A stretch of 64,000 bases of DNA from Alcanivoracaceae bacterium (GTDB lineage Bacteria > Pseudomonadota > Gammaproteobacteria > Pseudomonadales > Alcanivoracaceae). Below are positions 53,944-63,211 of this stretch, in pieces (positions within the stretch are counted from its first letter, which is position 1; each line of letters starts with the position of its first letter). The notes beneath the pieces were generated by a model, which worked only from the letters and a program-made list of their open reading frames with translations, made no database searches and had not been told where the DNA came from. The DNA is taken from assembly GCA_023146255.1 (NCBI GenBank), contig JAGLCJ010000006.1:62001-126000 (forward strand). The letters run 5' to 3'. A program made the position numbers and the translations under genes.

Positions 53944-55535
53944 CAACCCGGCTCGCCATCAATCAACTCACCATCCGTTTCCCCGGTCAGTTACAACCGG
54001 CCGTGAACAACGTCAGTCTGGCGGTGCAAGCCGGCAGAATGCTGGCACTGGTGGGGGAATCCGGCTCTGGCAAATCGCTGACCGCGCTGTCGGTGCCGCA
54101 GCTGCTGCCAGTCCAGGCCAGCTGGCAGGCGAAAAGCATCGAGCTTGACGGCGAGGACATCAGTCGCGCGAACGAACTCCGTCTTCGTGCCCTGCGCGGT
54201 CATCGTATCGGTATTATCTTTCAGGAGCCGCTGTCGGCGCTTAACCCGCTGCACACCGTCGCCCGGCAACTGGCGGAAAGCCTGCAGATTCATCAGCGCC
54301 TGTCAGACCAGCAGGCTGCCAGCCGCAGCATCGAACTGCTGACCCTGGTGCAGCTGCCAGAGCCGGAGCAGATGCTGAAACGCTATCCGCATCAACTCTC
54401 CGGTGGCCAGCGACAGCGCGTCATGATTGCCATGGCACTGGCCAATGATCCTTCGGTGCTGATTGCCGATGAGCCGACCACCGCGCTTGATGTCACCGTC
54501 CAGCAAAGCATTCTCGACCTGCTGAAGAAACTGCAGCGTGATCTCAATCTCGGAGTGCTGTTGATTACCCATGACCTCGGTATCGTCGCCCGTTATGCCG
54601 AGGATATGGCGGTGATGAAGCAGGGAGAAATTGTTGAAACCGGTGTCACTCGCGAAGTATTGGCCGCACCACAACACCCCTACACACAACAACTGCTAGG
54701 CTCTGAGCCGCACGGCAGTGCGCCGCTATCGGACGCCAGTCGCAATCTGCACCTTCAGGGTGACAATGTCTGCGTCTGGTTCAAGCAGAAGCGCAGCTGG
54801 GGTCGACATGACTGGTTCCATGCGGTTGATGATGTCAGCTTCGCGGTCCGTCAGGGCGAAACGCTGGGCATCGTTGGCGAGTCCGGCTCCGGTAAATCAA
54901 CGCTGGCGATGGCGATCCTGCGCCTGCTCGACAGCCGCGGCAGTATTCGTCTTGGTGCCACTCGTCTTGATACCCTTCGCGGTCGTGCCGCTACCCCGCT
55001 ACGCAAACGCATGCAGGTGGTATTTCAGGACCCCTGGGGCACCCTCAATCCGCGCATGACCGTTGGCCAGATCGTCGCCGAAGGCCTGACGGTGCACGCC
55101 AGAGAGCTGGACCGGCAGCAACGTGATCAGCAGGTTGCCGATATGCTCCGTGAGGTGGGCCTGGATGCCGACGCCCGACACCGTTATCCACACGAGTTTT
55201 CCGGCGGCCAGCGCCAGCGGATTGCCATCGCCCGCGCCCTGATCCTGCGTCCGGAGCTGCTGGTACTGGATGAGCCGACTTCGGCGCTGGACCGCAGCAT
55301 CCAGCATCAGGTGCTGGAGTTGCTACGGGATCTCCAGCAGCGCTTTAATCTGACCTACGTATTTATCAGCCATGACCTGAAGCTGGTACGCAGCATCAGT
55401 CACCACCTGCTGGTGATGCGGCATGGCCGCGTGGTGGAATCCGGCACCACAGAACAGGTTTTCTCCGCCCCCGCTCAGGAATACACCAGAACGCTGCTTG
55501 ATGCCGCCTTCGATGAGCGGCTGAGACAACTTTAG
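53940..55535 (+). CDS. nppD: Peptide ABC transporter ATP-binding protein (YejF/NppD-like, fused)
   Basis: A 531-aa protein with two complete ATPase domains fused, as in YejF. First half: Walker A GESGSGKS, signature LSGGQRQRV, Walker B VLIADEPTTALD. Second half: Walker A GESGSGKS, signature FSGGQRQRI, Walker B LLVLDEPTSALD. It energises the NppBC pore. Start overlaps the stop of the previous gene by four bases. Confidence 0.95.
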   Translation: MTTRLAINQLTIRFPGQLQPAVNNVSLAVQAGRMLALVGESGSGKSLTALSVPQLLPVQASWQAKSIELDGEDISRANELRLRALRGHRIGIIFQEPLSALNPLHTVARQLAESLQIHQRLSDQQAASRSIELLTLVQLPEPEQMLKRYPHQLSGGQRQRVMIAMALANDPSVLIADEPTTALDVTVQQSILDLLKKLQRDLNLGVLLITHDLGIVARYAEDMAVMKQGEIVETGVTREVLAAPQHPYTQQLLGSEPHGSAPLSDASRNLHLQGDNVCVWFKQKRSWGRHDWFHAVDDVSFAVRQGETLGIVGESGSGKSTLAMAILRLLDSRGSIRLGATRLDTLRGRAATPLRKRMQVVFQDPWGTLNPRMTVGQIVAEGLTVHARELDRQQRDQQVADMLREVGLDADARHRYPHEFSGGQRQRIAIARALILRPELLVLDEPTSALDRSIQHQVLELLRDLQQRFNLTYVFISHDLKLVRSISHHLLVMRHGRVVESGTTEQVFSAPAQEYTRTLLDAAFDERLRQL

Positions 55536-55554
55536 GATTGCTTACAACCCGCCA

Positions 55555-55583
55555 CTGGCGAAGCCACGCCAAGCCCCTATACT
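55555..55583 (+). promoter_or_regulatory. Candidate promoter of fabI
   Basis: TATACT at 55578-55583; 17 bases upstream only CTGGCG (3 of 6 to consensus). It would start transcription near 55590, 27 bases before the fabI ATG. Confidence 0.4.
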
Positions 55584-55616
55584 TGGGCGCAATTATCAGC
55601 ATCAAGGGAGATCACC

Positions 55617-56414
55617 ATGGGTTTTCTGACCGGCAAGCGCTACCTCATCGTTGGCATCGCCAGTGACCGCTCGATTGCCACCGGCATTGCCGAAGCCATG
55701 CATCGCGAAGGTGCTGAACTGGCGTTTACCTACCAGAGCGACAAACTGAAATCACGGGTGGTCAAAGCAGCCGAGGCCTATGGCAGCAGTGAAGCCATGT
55801 GCTTCCCCTGCGATGTGGTCAGTGATGAGCAAATTGATGCTGTATTTACCGAGCTGAAAAAGCACTGGGATGGTCTCGACGGGATCGTACATGCAGTCGG
55901 CTTTGCTCCCGGCCACGAGCTTGATGGCAACTACATTGATGTCACCACCCGCGAAGGCTTCCGCATTGCCCATGACATTTCCAGCTACAGCTTCGTGGCC
56001 CTCGCCAAGGCCGGCCACGAGATGATGAAGGGTCGCAACGGCAGTCTGCTGACCCTGACCTATCATGCTTCTCGCCAGACAGTACCGAACTACAATGTCA
56101 TGGGTCTGGCCAAAGCCAGTCTGGAGGCGTCGGTACGCTATCTTGCCGCCAGTGTTGGCCCGGAAGGGATTCGGGTAAACGCCATTTCTGCCGGGCCGAT
56201 TCGTACTCTGGCAGCATCTGGCATCAAGAAATTCCGCGCCATGCTCGACCATAACGCCGCCAAGGCCCCGCTGCGCCGGAATGTCACCATTGAAGAAGTC
56301 GGTAACGCCGCGGCATTCCTTTGCTCCGATCTTGCTTCCGGTATCACCGGCGAGATTATGTATGTGGATGCCGGTGCGAATACCTCTGCCATGGCTCTGC
56401 CAGACGAGGACTGA
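55617..56414 (+). CDS. fabI: Enoyl-ACP reductase FabI
   Basis: NADH-dependent reductase that completes each fatty-acid elongation cycle; the triclosan target. 265 aa. SDR-like fold with the FabI nucleotide motif GIASDRSIATGIA, GFAPGHEL, and the catalytic Tyr149, Tyr159 and Lys166 (TYHASRQTVPNYNVMGLAK). The seven residues between the two Tyr differ from the LGAERxx found in E. coli and P. aeruginosa. AGGGAG lies about seven bases before the ATG. It has its own candidate promoter and a strong terminator. Confidence 0.95.
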   Translation: MGFLTGKRYLIVGIASDRSIATGIAEAMHREGAELAFTYQSDKLKSRVVKAAEAYGSSEAMCFPCDVVSDEQIDAVFTELKKHWDGLDGIVHAVGFAPGHELDGNYIDVTTREGFRIAHDISSYSFVALAKAGHEMMKGRNGSLLTLTYHASRQTVPNYNVMGLAKASLEASVRYLAASVGPEGIRVNAISAGPIRTLAASGIKKFRAMLDHNAAKAPLRRNVTIEEVGNAAAFLCSDLASGITGEIMYVDAGANTSAMALPDED

Positions 56415-56420
56415 CGCCAT

Positions 56421-56463
56421 CGGGCAATAAAAAAGCCGGCTATGCCGGCTTTTTTATTGCCCG
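56421..56463. terminator. Bidirectional terminator between fabI and ppiD
   Basis: Perfect 20-bp inverted repeat with a TAT loop. The core GCCGGC stem is flanked by A6 on the left and T6 on the right, so it terminates both convergent genes. Confidence 0.93.
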
Positions 56464-56469
56464 AATTTT

Positions 56470-58398
56470 TTATTCCACCACTTCCGGTCTAAGACGACTC
56501 TCGTATATGTCGACTGGCGTGGTGTTGCGCAGCAGCATCAGCGCCTGACGCAGACTACGGCCACCCTCAACGCTGGCCAGCTCAGCCAGCGCCATGGCCT
56601 GCTCTCTGTCACCCAACGGCGCGGCGCCGTCTCGCACCGCAACAACGCTCAACGCCACCAGATCACCATTGGCAAGACGCAATACCTCAACACTGCCGGC
56701 GCCTTCAGCAGGGCGCGGCGCAGAGAAAGCCGCCCTGACCACTTCGGCGGAAGGCATGGCATCAGTCCGCGTCAGCCCTTCCTGAGTGCGAATCTCAGCA
56801 TCAACAAGACTGGCCACGTCGGCCATATCGGCGCCACCTGCAACGGCCTCCCGGCCAGACTCAGCCAATGCGTCAATCGCAAGCAATGCCCGCTCGCGTT
56901 GAATACTGCTGCGGATTCGATCACGCACATCAGCAAGAGGCATGGGTTCCGCCGGGCGCACCTCACCGATACGCAGCACCAGAGAACGGCCATCCGGCAG
57001 CTGCAGCAACTCACTGTTCATACCCTGCTCGCGCACAGCCGAAGAGGTCACCGCCTCACGAACAACTGCATGCTGCAGCAGCCCATCCGACTGCGTTGGC
57101 GTCAACCAACCAGTGACCTGAAGGGGCAAACCGAGCTGCTCGGAAGGGGTCTGCAAATCACTATGCTCGAACGCCAGCTCCTCAAGCCGATCAGCCAGTT
57201 CGATTGCCCTGACCTCAGCAGCACGCTTCTCCAGATCCGCGACTATGGCGTCCCTGCTTTCTTCAACTTCGGGCAGTTCACGGGTCTGAACCGACAGCAG
57301 TTTAACCAGGTGATAACCAGCGTCAGTCACCACCGGGGCGGAAACTTCTCCTTCGGCCAGTGCAAACAATGCCTGCTCCATCGACTCCGGCAGATCGCCA
57401 CGGCCAACGAGACCAAGTTCACCTCCAGTGGATGCCGTAGATGCATCATCGGAAGCATCCTTCGCCAGATCAGCAAAGTCCTCACCCATGGCCAATCGAT
57501 CCTGCAGGGTCGCGATCTTCTGCTCGGCCGCAGCAGCTGACTGCTCATCATTGACAGCAACCAGCAAGTGAGCGGCACGACGACGCTCGGCCCTTGCCGC
57601 AACCTGCTCCATGGCCGCCCGACGAGAGGCATATTCAGCCTGAATCTGCTCCTCGGTAATCTCGGACTCGCCTGCCAGCGCCGCAGGATCGACCGCAATG
57701 TACTGCAACCGCAGCGCTTCCGGCGTCATAAAGCTATTCTGATTAGTTTCGTACCAGGACAGAATGTCAGCCTCACTGACGTCGTACCCTGCGGCAAGCT
57801 CAGCCACCGTTTTACGCACGTAGCGAATGTCACGCTGCTGCTCGGCCAGACGGCGTTGCTCGGCAACCTCCGTCGGCAGGGCAAAATCGGTATCTTCAAA
57901 ACTGCTGCGCACCTGATTAAGCAGCAGATCCTGACGCAGGCTGCGAATAAATGAACGCTGATTCATGCCTCTTGCACGGACGAACTGCTCGAACGCCTCG
58001 GCAGAAAACTTTCCATCAGCGCCGTGAAACTGGGGGAAATCGACAACCAGCCGCGCAGCCTGATCTTCTGACACAGATAACCCGGCATTATTTGCTTCCA
58101 CAGCCAGCAGCTCATTATTCACCAAGCCCTGCAAGACCATCTCGGGGCTGATAAAACTCTCAAGCAGTGCCGGATCCACTCCTGGGCTCTGACTCAGGAC
58201 CTGCTGACGCATCTGCTGAACACGCTCGTTCAACATCCGCCCGTAGATTGGGCTGCCGTCAACCTCGGCAACGACATCGGCGCTGCGGCCACCCGACTCA
58301 AAGTACCCGTAGAATCCAGTAATGATAAAAGGCACAACAAACAGGAACAGCAATATCTTCCCGATCGGTCCACGGATAAAACTTCTGAATGACTGCAT
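56470..58398 (-). CDS. ppiD: Periplasmic folding chaperone PpiD
   Basis: Inner-membrane-anchored SurA-like chaperone near the Sec translocon, 642 aa (E. coli 623). One N-terminal helix (IGKILLFLFVVPFIITGFYGYF). SurA-N-like helical part at about 35-210, then a PpiC parvulin domain around 260-360 (ARRAAHLLVAVND to SAPVVTDAGYHLVKL). Start at MQSFRSFIRGPIGK; 26 codons of the open frame precede it. tRNA-Asp lies about 100 bases upstream. Confidence 0.93.
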   Translation of the reverse strand: MQSFRSFIRGPIGKILLFLFVVPFIITGFYGYFESGGRSADVVAEVDGSPIYGRMLNERVQQMRQQVLSQSPGVDPALLESFISPEMVLQGLVNNELLAVEANNAGLSVSEDQAARLVVDFPQFHGADGKFSAEAFEQFVRARGMNQRSFIRSLRQDLLLNQVRSSFEDTDFALPTEVAEQRRLAEQQRDIRYVRKTVAELAAGYDVSEADILSWYETNQNSFMTPEALRLQYIAVDPAALAGESEITEEQIQAEYASRRAAMEQVAARAERRRAAHLLVAVNDEQSAAAAEQKIATLQDRLAMGEDFADLAKDASDDASTASTGGELGLVGRGDLPESMEQALFALAEGEVSAPVVTDAGYHLVKLLSVQTRELPEVEESRDAIVADLEKRAAEVRAIELADRLEELAFEHSDLQTPSEQLGLPLQVTGWLTPTQSDGLLQHAVVREAVTSSAVREQGMNSELLQLPDGRSLVLRIGEVRPAEPMPLADVRDRIRSSIQRERALLAIDALAESGREAVAGGADMADVASLVDAEIRTQEGLTRTDAMPSAEVVRAAFSAPRPAEGAGSVEVLRLANGDLVALSVVAVRDGAAPLGDREQAMALAELASVEGGRSLRQALMLLRNTTPVDIYESRLRPEVVE

Positions 58399-58464
58399 TC
58401 CGATTTCTCCATTGACGCCCGGTTCATTCTGTTCCCGGACTGTCAGACTCACTGACTCATAAAC

Positions 58465-58494
58465 AAAAAAGCGCATCCTCTGGATACGCTTTTT
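58465..58494 (-). terminator. Rho-independent terminator after tRNA-Asp
   Basis: On the minus strand: AAAAAGCGTATCC, AGA loop, GGATGCGCTTTTTT (one G-T pair). It begins four bases past the tRNA CCA and precedes ppiD. Confidence 0.85.
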
Positions 58495-58497
58495 CGA

Positions 58498-58574
58498 TGG
58501 CGGAGCGGACGGGACTCGAACCCGCGACCCCCGGCGTGACAGGCCGGTATTCTAACCGACTGAACTACCGCTCC
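58498..58574 (-). tRNA. tRNA-Asp (GTC)
   Basis: A 77-nt tRNA with a 7-bp acceptor stem (GGAGCGG/CCGCTCC), the D arm AGTTCAGTCGGTTAGA, anticodon loop CTGTCAC with anticodon GTC, T arm GCGGGTTCGAGTCCCGT and an encoded CCA. It is nearly the same as E. coli tRNA-Asp. Lies between hupB and ppiD, as in pseudomonads, and is probably processed from the hupB transcript or from its own promoter. Confidence 0.98.
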
Positions 58575-58585
58575 GTCACTGGCAC

Positions 58586-58858
58586 TCAGTTAACCGCGTC
58601 CTTCAGTGCTTTACCGGCTTTGAAGCCCGGCACTTTGGCAGCAGCAATCTTGATGGTTGCACCGGTCTGCGGATTGCGACCTTCACGGGCAGCACGCTCT
58701 TTAACCTGGAAAGTGCCGAAGCCCACCAGAGAAACCGTGTCACCTTTTTTCAGTGCACCGGAGATCGATTCAATAGTGGCGTCCAGTGCGCGACCAGCGT
58801 CTGCCTTGGACAGATCAGCTGCTGCGGCGATAGCGTCAATCAGTTCAGATTTATTCAC
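58586..58858 (-). CDS. hupB: DNA-binding protein HU-beta
   Basis: A 90-aa canonical HU: MNKSELIDAIAAAADLSKADAGRALDA, the VSLVGFGTFQV hydrophobic core, and the DNA-binding arm ERAAREGRNPQTGATIKI. Bends and compacts DNA. It lies downstream of lon, with a strong promoter at 58927-58955. Confidence 0.97.
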   Translation of the reverse strand: MNKSELIDAIAAAADLSKADAGRALDATIESISGALKKGDTVSLVGFGTFQVKERAAREGRNPQTGATIKIAAAKVPGFKAGKALKDAVN

Positions 58859-58926
58859 AAAATTCCCCTTTGATTATGCAGATTATTCAGATGAGCGCCC
58901 GGCTCTCAATCCTTGACCAAGGCGAC

Positions 58927-58955
58927 TTTATACCAATGGGTCCCTGTACCGTCAA
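58927..58955 (-). promoter_or_regulatory. Sigma70 promoter of hupB
   Basis: Minus strand: TTGACG (58950-58955), exactly 17 bases, TATAAA (58927-58932). The start near 58920 leaves a 60-base leader. This is the only clear signal in the 484-base lon-hupB gap (58859-59342) apart from the lon terminator. Confidence 0.75.
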
Positions 58956-59302
58956 GGAAGGCCCCGTCTACTGACAAAAGCCTGCAACCCGCATCCTTGC
59001 TGGCCTGACGCGACTCAACAAAGACGTCAGAACCGCGCCGCAGTATAGCAGTCCATTCGGTTATGGCAGCAGGATTCGGCACACAAACCGGAATTTCCTC
59101 GCAGGTTTTACAGAAAAGGTGAAAATAGCGGCGGAACCCCATGATTAGGAAAACAATATTTCCGAAACAGGCAGATTCCACCGGACTCCGGCACGGGCAA
59201 ACCGGATAAGGTGACGCTGTTTTTTTAACCAGCCGGCTCCCCACGCATGCATGTCGACCACGAACCGGTGACACCAAACGTAACGCCGGAACAGTATGGA
59301 AT

Positions 59303-59329
59303 AAAAAAGGGGGCTGTAAGCCCCCTTTT
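59303..59329 (-). terminator. Rho-independent terminator of lon
   Basis: On the minus strand: AAAAGGGGGC, TTACA loop, GCCCCCTTTTTT. Thirteen bases past the lon stop. Confidence 0.9.
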
Positions 59330-59342
59330 CTCTCAAACCGGA

Positions 59343-61742
59343 TCAGTGCGTACTGACACGGTCTTCGTCCGGCTCAGGCTTCTTGCTGTTTTCGGCAGCA
59401 ATCTCCTCCTCGACTTCAGCCTGACTGAGCGGTGTCGGCATGTGTTGCAATGCCACTTCCAGCACCTGATCAATCCATTTGACCGGAATGATCTTCAATG
59501 CGGACTTGATGTTTTCCGGAATTTCTTTCAGATCCCGTTCATTTTCCTGAGGAATGAGCACGGTATCTATCCCACCGCGATGCGCTGCCAGAAGCTTTTC
59601 CTTCAAACCACCAATCGGCAGTACCTGACCGCGCAAGGTAATCTCCCCTGTCATCGCCACATTGGCACGAACCGGGATGCCGGTCAGAACCGATACCAGC
59701 GTAGTGCACATGGCGATCCCGGCACTGGGGCCGTCTTTCGGCGTCGCACCTTCCGGTACGTGAATATGGAAGTCATTGCGCTCGAGTTGACGGCGACGAA
59801 TGCCTAGCGTCCGGGCACGGCTCTTTACCACAGTCCAGGCTGCCTGAATCGACTCCTGCATGACATCGCCCAGCGACCCGGTACTGGTCACCCGGCCCTT
59901 GCCGGGCACCGATACACCTTCAATAGTCAACAGCTCGCCGCCGACGGACGTCCAGGCCAGACCGGTCACCTGACCGACCTGATCAGCCTCCTCGGCGCGA
60001 CCAAAGCTGTACTTGCGCACGCCAAGGTACTTCTCGATAGCTGCGCCTTCAACCAGCACGGGCTCCGAGGATCCGGCCAGCAGGTGCGCCTTGACCACCT
60101 TGCGGCAAACCTTGGCCACCTCCCGCTCAAGACCGCGAACACCGGCCTCGCGGGTGTAGTGCCGAATAATGTGTCTCAGACTGGCCTCGTCAAACTGCAC
60201 CTCATCAACCTTCAGGCCATTCGCCTCCAGTTGTTTCGGCACCAGATACTGGCGAGCGATGTTGACCTTTTCATCCTCGGTATAACCGGGAATCCGGATC
60301 ACTTCCATTCGGTCCAGCAACGGGCCCGGAATATTCATCGAATTCGAAGTGCAGATAAACAACACCTCGGACAGGTCGTAATCGACTTCCAGATAATGAT
60401 CGTTAAAGCTGTTGTTCTGCTCCGGATCCAGCACCTCAAGCAGAGCCGACGCCGGGTCTCCGCGCTGATCCATGCCCATCTTGTCAATTTCATCGAGCAG
60501 GAACAGCGGATTGCGAACACCGACCTTGGCCAGCTTCTGCACCACCTTGCCCGGCAGCGAACCGATGTAAGTACGACGGTGACCACGGATTTCAGCCTCG
60601 TCACGCACCCCGCCCACGGCCATGCGGACAAACTTGCGATTGGTCGCCTTGGCGATGGACTGACCAAGGGAGGTTTTGCCGACACCCGGTGGACCGACCA
60701 GACAAAGCACCGGCCCCTTGACCTTGCCGACACGACTCTGCACGGCAAGAAACTCCAGAATTCGGTCTTTCACTTCTTCCAGACCATAGTGATCCTGGTC
60801 CAGCACCTGCTGGGCACGGGCGATGTCATGACTGATCTTGCTACGCTTTTTCCACGGGACGTTCACCATCCAGTCGAGATAGCTGCGCACCACAGTAGCT
60901 TCCGCGGACATCGGCGACATCATCTTCAGCTTGTTCAGTTCGGTTTTGGCTTTCTCACGGGCATCCTTGCTCATGCCCGCAGCATTAATGCGTTTTTCCA
61001 GCTCTTCAAGCTCGTTGCCACCCTCATCCAGATCACCCAGTTCTTTCTGGATCGCCTTCATCTGTTCGTTCAGGTAGTACTCACGCTGGCTTTTCTCCAT
61101 CTGTTTCTTGACCCGGCCACGGATACGCTTCTCGACTTTCAGTACATCGAGTTCACCTTCCATCAGGCTGATCAGATGCTCGACCCGCTCGCGGGCGTCA
61201 GCCATCTGCAGGATGTCCTGCTTTTCTTCAATCTTGAGCTGCAAGTGTGCGGCAATGGTGTCGGCGAGACGTCCAAGCTCATCAATACTGGTCACCGAAC
61301 TGACAATCTCAGGCGCAACCTTTTTCGACATCTTGACGTAATCATCAAACTGGGCGAGCAGGGATTTTGACAGGGCTTCCGCCTCGGCCGGCTCCGGCAA
61401 CACTTCTGCCAGCTCCTCAACATTGGCGGTGATGCTGACGCCTTCCATCATCAGATGGGTGACAGAAGCACGGGACACGCCCTCCACCAGTACCTTGACG
61501 GTGCCATCCGGCAATTTCAGCATCTGCAGCACGGTCGCGACGGTACCCACTGCATGAATGTCTTCTGCGGTCGGCTCGTCGTCGGAGGCGTTACGCTGGG
61601 CGACCAGCAACACCTGCTTGTCGCCGGCCATCGCTGCTTCCAGCGCGCGGATCGACTTGGCCCGACCAACAAACAGCGGGATGACCATATGCGGGTAAAC
61701 AACCACATCTCTGAGTGGCAGCAGCGGAATTTCTTTCAGCAC
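59343..61742 (-). CDS. lon: ATP-dependent protease Lon
   Basis: Hexameric AAA+ serine protease degrading misfolded and regulatory proteins, 799 aa. N-terminal LON domain (IPLLPLRDVVVYPHMVIPLF), Walker A GPPGVGKTSLG, Walker B region FLLDEIDKMG, and the protease domain with the catalytic Ser in KDGPSAGIAMCT and catalytic Lys in GGLKEKLLAAHR. The start codon is GTG with GAGG six bases upstream. A hairpin separates it from clpX. Order clpP-clpX-lon-hupB is classical. Confidence 0.97.
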   Translation of the reverse strand: MLKEIPLLPLRDVVVYPHMVIPLFVGRAKSIRALEAAMAGDKQVLLVAQRNASDDEPTAEDIHAVGTVATVLQMLKLPDGTVKVLVEGVSRASVTHLMMEGVSITANVEELAEVLPEPAEAEALSKSLLAQFDDYVKMSKKVAPEIVSSVTSIDELGRLADTIAAHLQLKIEEKQDILQMADARERVEHLISLMEGELDVLKVEKRIRGRVKKQMEKSQREYYLNEQMKAIQKELGDLDEGGNELEELEKRINAAGMSKDAREKAKTELNKLKMMSPMSAEATVVRSYLDWMVNVPWKKRSKISHDIARAQQVLDQDHYGLEEVKDRILEFLAVQSRVGKVKGPVLCLVGPPGVGKTSLGQSIAKATNRKFVRMAVGGVRDEAEIRGHRRTYIGSLPGKVVQKLAKVGVRNPLFLLDEIDKMGMDQRGDPASALLEVLDPEQNNSFNDHYLEVDYDLSEVLFICTSNSMNIPGPLLDRMEVIRIPGYTEDEKVNIARQYLVPKQLEANGLKVDEVQFDEASLRHIIRHYTREAGVRGLEREVAKVCRKVVKAHLLAGSSEPVLVEGAAIEKYLGVRKYSFGRAEEADQVGQVTGLAWTSVGGELLTIEGVSVPGKGRVTSTGSLGDVMQESIQAAWTVVKSRARTLGIRRRQLERNDFHIHVPEGATPKDGPSAGIAMCTTLVSVLTGIPVRANVAMTGEITLRGQVLPIGGLKEKLLAAHRGGIDTVLIPQENERDLKEIPENIKSALKIIPVKWIDQVLEVALQHMPTPLSQAEVEEEIAAENSKKPEPDEDRVSTH

Positions 61743-61782
61743 ATTCGCCTCACTGGTTAGCAGTTCACTCCGGCCAAGACTG

Positions 61783-61806
61783 AAAAAGGCCCTTGCAGGC
61801 CTTCTT
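61783..61806 (-). terminator. Terminator/attenuator between clpX and lon
   Basis: On the minus strand: AAGGCC, six-base loop, GGCCTT followed by T3 (T5 in all). Five bases beyond the clpX stop. It may end the clpPX transcript, leaving lon with its own promoter, or allow partial read-through. Confidence 0.7.
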
Positions 61807-61811
61807 CAGAG

Positions 61812-63095
61812 TCAGTCCGGCGCTACTTTGGATGCCGGCTTTTCACTGTTGCTGTAAATCAGCAGCGGCTCTGAATCACCGCGAATGGTTGCCGAATCAA
61901 TGACCACTTTGGCAACGCCCTGCATCGACGGTACCTGATACATGGTGTCGAGCAGGACATTTTCAAGGATCGATCTCAGACCACGGGCACCGGTCTTGCG
62001 CTCCATGGCTCGCTTGGCCACTTCACGCAGGGCATCCTCACGGAAATCCAGCTCAACGCCTTCCATCTCGAACAGCCGACCATACTGCTTGGTCAGGGCA
62101 TTGCGTGGCTCGGTCAGGATCTGGATCAGGGCTTCCTCGGTCAGCTCCTCCAGAGTCGCGGTCACCGGCAAGCGGCCGATGAACTCCGGAATCAAACCGT
62201 ATTTGATCAGATCCTCCGGCTCGACTTCCTGGAACAGCTGGCCAACGGTGCGACCAAATTGCTTGCTCTTCACCTCCGCCGAGAAACCGATTCCACCCTT
62301 TTCAGAGCGGGCCTGAATGATTTTCTCCAGACCGGCAAAAGCGCCACCGCAAATGAACAGGATATTGGAAGTATCCACTTGCAGGAATTCCTGTTGCGGA
62401 TGCTTGCGGCCACCCTGCGGCGGCACCGAAGCTACCGTGCCTTCGATCAGCTTGAGCAGAGCCTGCTGCACGCCTTCGCCGGACACGTCGCGAGTAATCG
62501 ACGGGTTATCGGACTTGCGCGAAATCTTGTCGATTTCGTCAATATAGACAATGCCCTGCTGCGCCTTCTCAACGTCGTAATCACATTTCTGCAGCAGCTT
62601 CTGGATAATGTTTTCCACGTCCTCGCCGACGTAACCGGCTTCGGTGAGGGTGGTGGCATCGGCAATGGTGAAAGGCACATTGAGCAGACGCGCCAGCGTT
62701 TCCGCCAGCAAGGTCTTGCCGGAACCGGTCGGACCGATCAGCAGGATGTTGCTCTTGCCGAGCTCGACCTCTTCCTTGCCTTTCTTACTACCGCGCAGAC
62801 GCTTGTAATGGTTGTATACCGCTACCGCGAGTACTTTCTTGGCACGCTCCTGACCAATCACATAATCGTCGAGAGTTTCCTTGATTTCGTTCGGACGCGG
62901 CAGCTTCTCGGCATTATTGTCCGAGCTGTCGTCCTGCACCTCTTCACGAATAATGTCGTTGCAGAGATCCACACATTCGTCGCAGATAAACACGGACGGG
63001 CCCGCAATCAACTTGCGCACCTCATGCTGGCTCTTGCCGCAGAAAGAACAATAAAGCAGCTTGCCGTCGTCTTTACCGCCGGAGTGGTCGGTCAT
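61812..63095 (-). CDS. clpX: ClpX, ATP-dependent unfoldase of ClpXP
   Basis: AAA+ unfoldase that feeds proteins to ClpP, 427 aa. N-terminal zinc-binding domain with Cys16, 19, 38 and 41. Walker A GPTGSGKT at 121-128, pore loop GYVGEDVE, Walker B IVYIDEIDK, RKH loop (GGRKHPQ) and the IGF loop region for ClpP docking (GGIGFSAEV). Nothing unusual. Confidence 0.97.
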   Translation of the reverse strand: MTDHSGGKDDGKLLYCSFCGKSQHEVRKLIAGPSVFICDECVDLCNDIIREEVQDDSSDNNAEKLPRPNEIKETLDDYVIGQERAKKVLAVAVYNHYKRLRGSKKGKEEVELGKSNILLIGPTGSGKTLLAETLARLLNVPFTIADATTLTEAGYVGEDVENIIQKLLQKCDYDVEKAQQGIVYIDEIDKISRKSDNPSITRDVSGEGVQQALLKLIEGTVASVPPQGGRKHPQQEFLQVDTSNILFICGGAFAGLEKIIQARSEKGGIGFSAEVKSKQFGRTVGQLFQEVEPEDLIKYGLIPEFIGRLPVTATLEELTEEALIQILTEPRNALTKQYGRLFEMEGVELDFREDALREVAKRAMERKTGARGLRSILENVLLDTMYQVPSMQGVAKVVIDSATIRGDSEPLLIYSNSEKPASKVAPD

Positions 63096-63211
63096 CGGCT
63101 CTCCTGAATTCCGGTCTACAGAGTCAAGATGCAGGCAATATGGGCCATTTTCAAGCCCATCTACACCCGCGCCCTGCTGTTTGGTCAGATTTTACCCAAA
63201 TTCACACTGGC

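Noticed and set aside
58906..59277. A 123-codon open frame on the minus strand between lon and hupB
   Set aside because: The strong TTGACG-17-TATAAA hupB promoter lies inside it, internal ATGs have no Shine-Dalgarno, and I see no family resemblance. I treat it as non-coding.
60084..61370. Long plus-strand open frame (428 codons) opposite lon
   Set aside because: Antisense to conserved Lon throughout; the composition is that of an antisense shadow.
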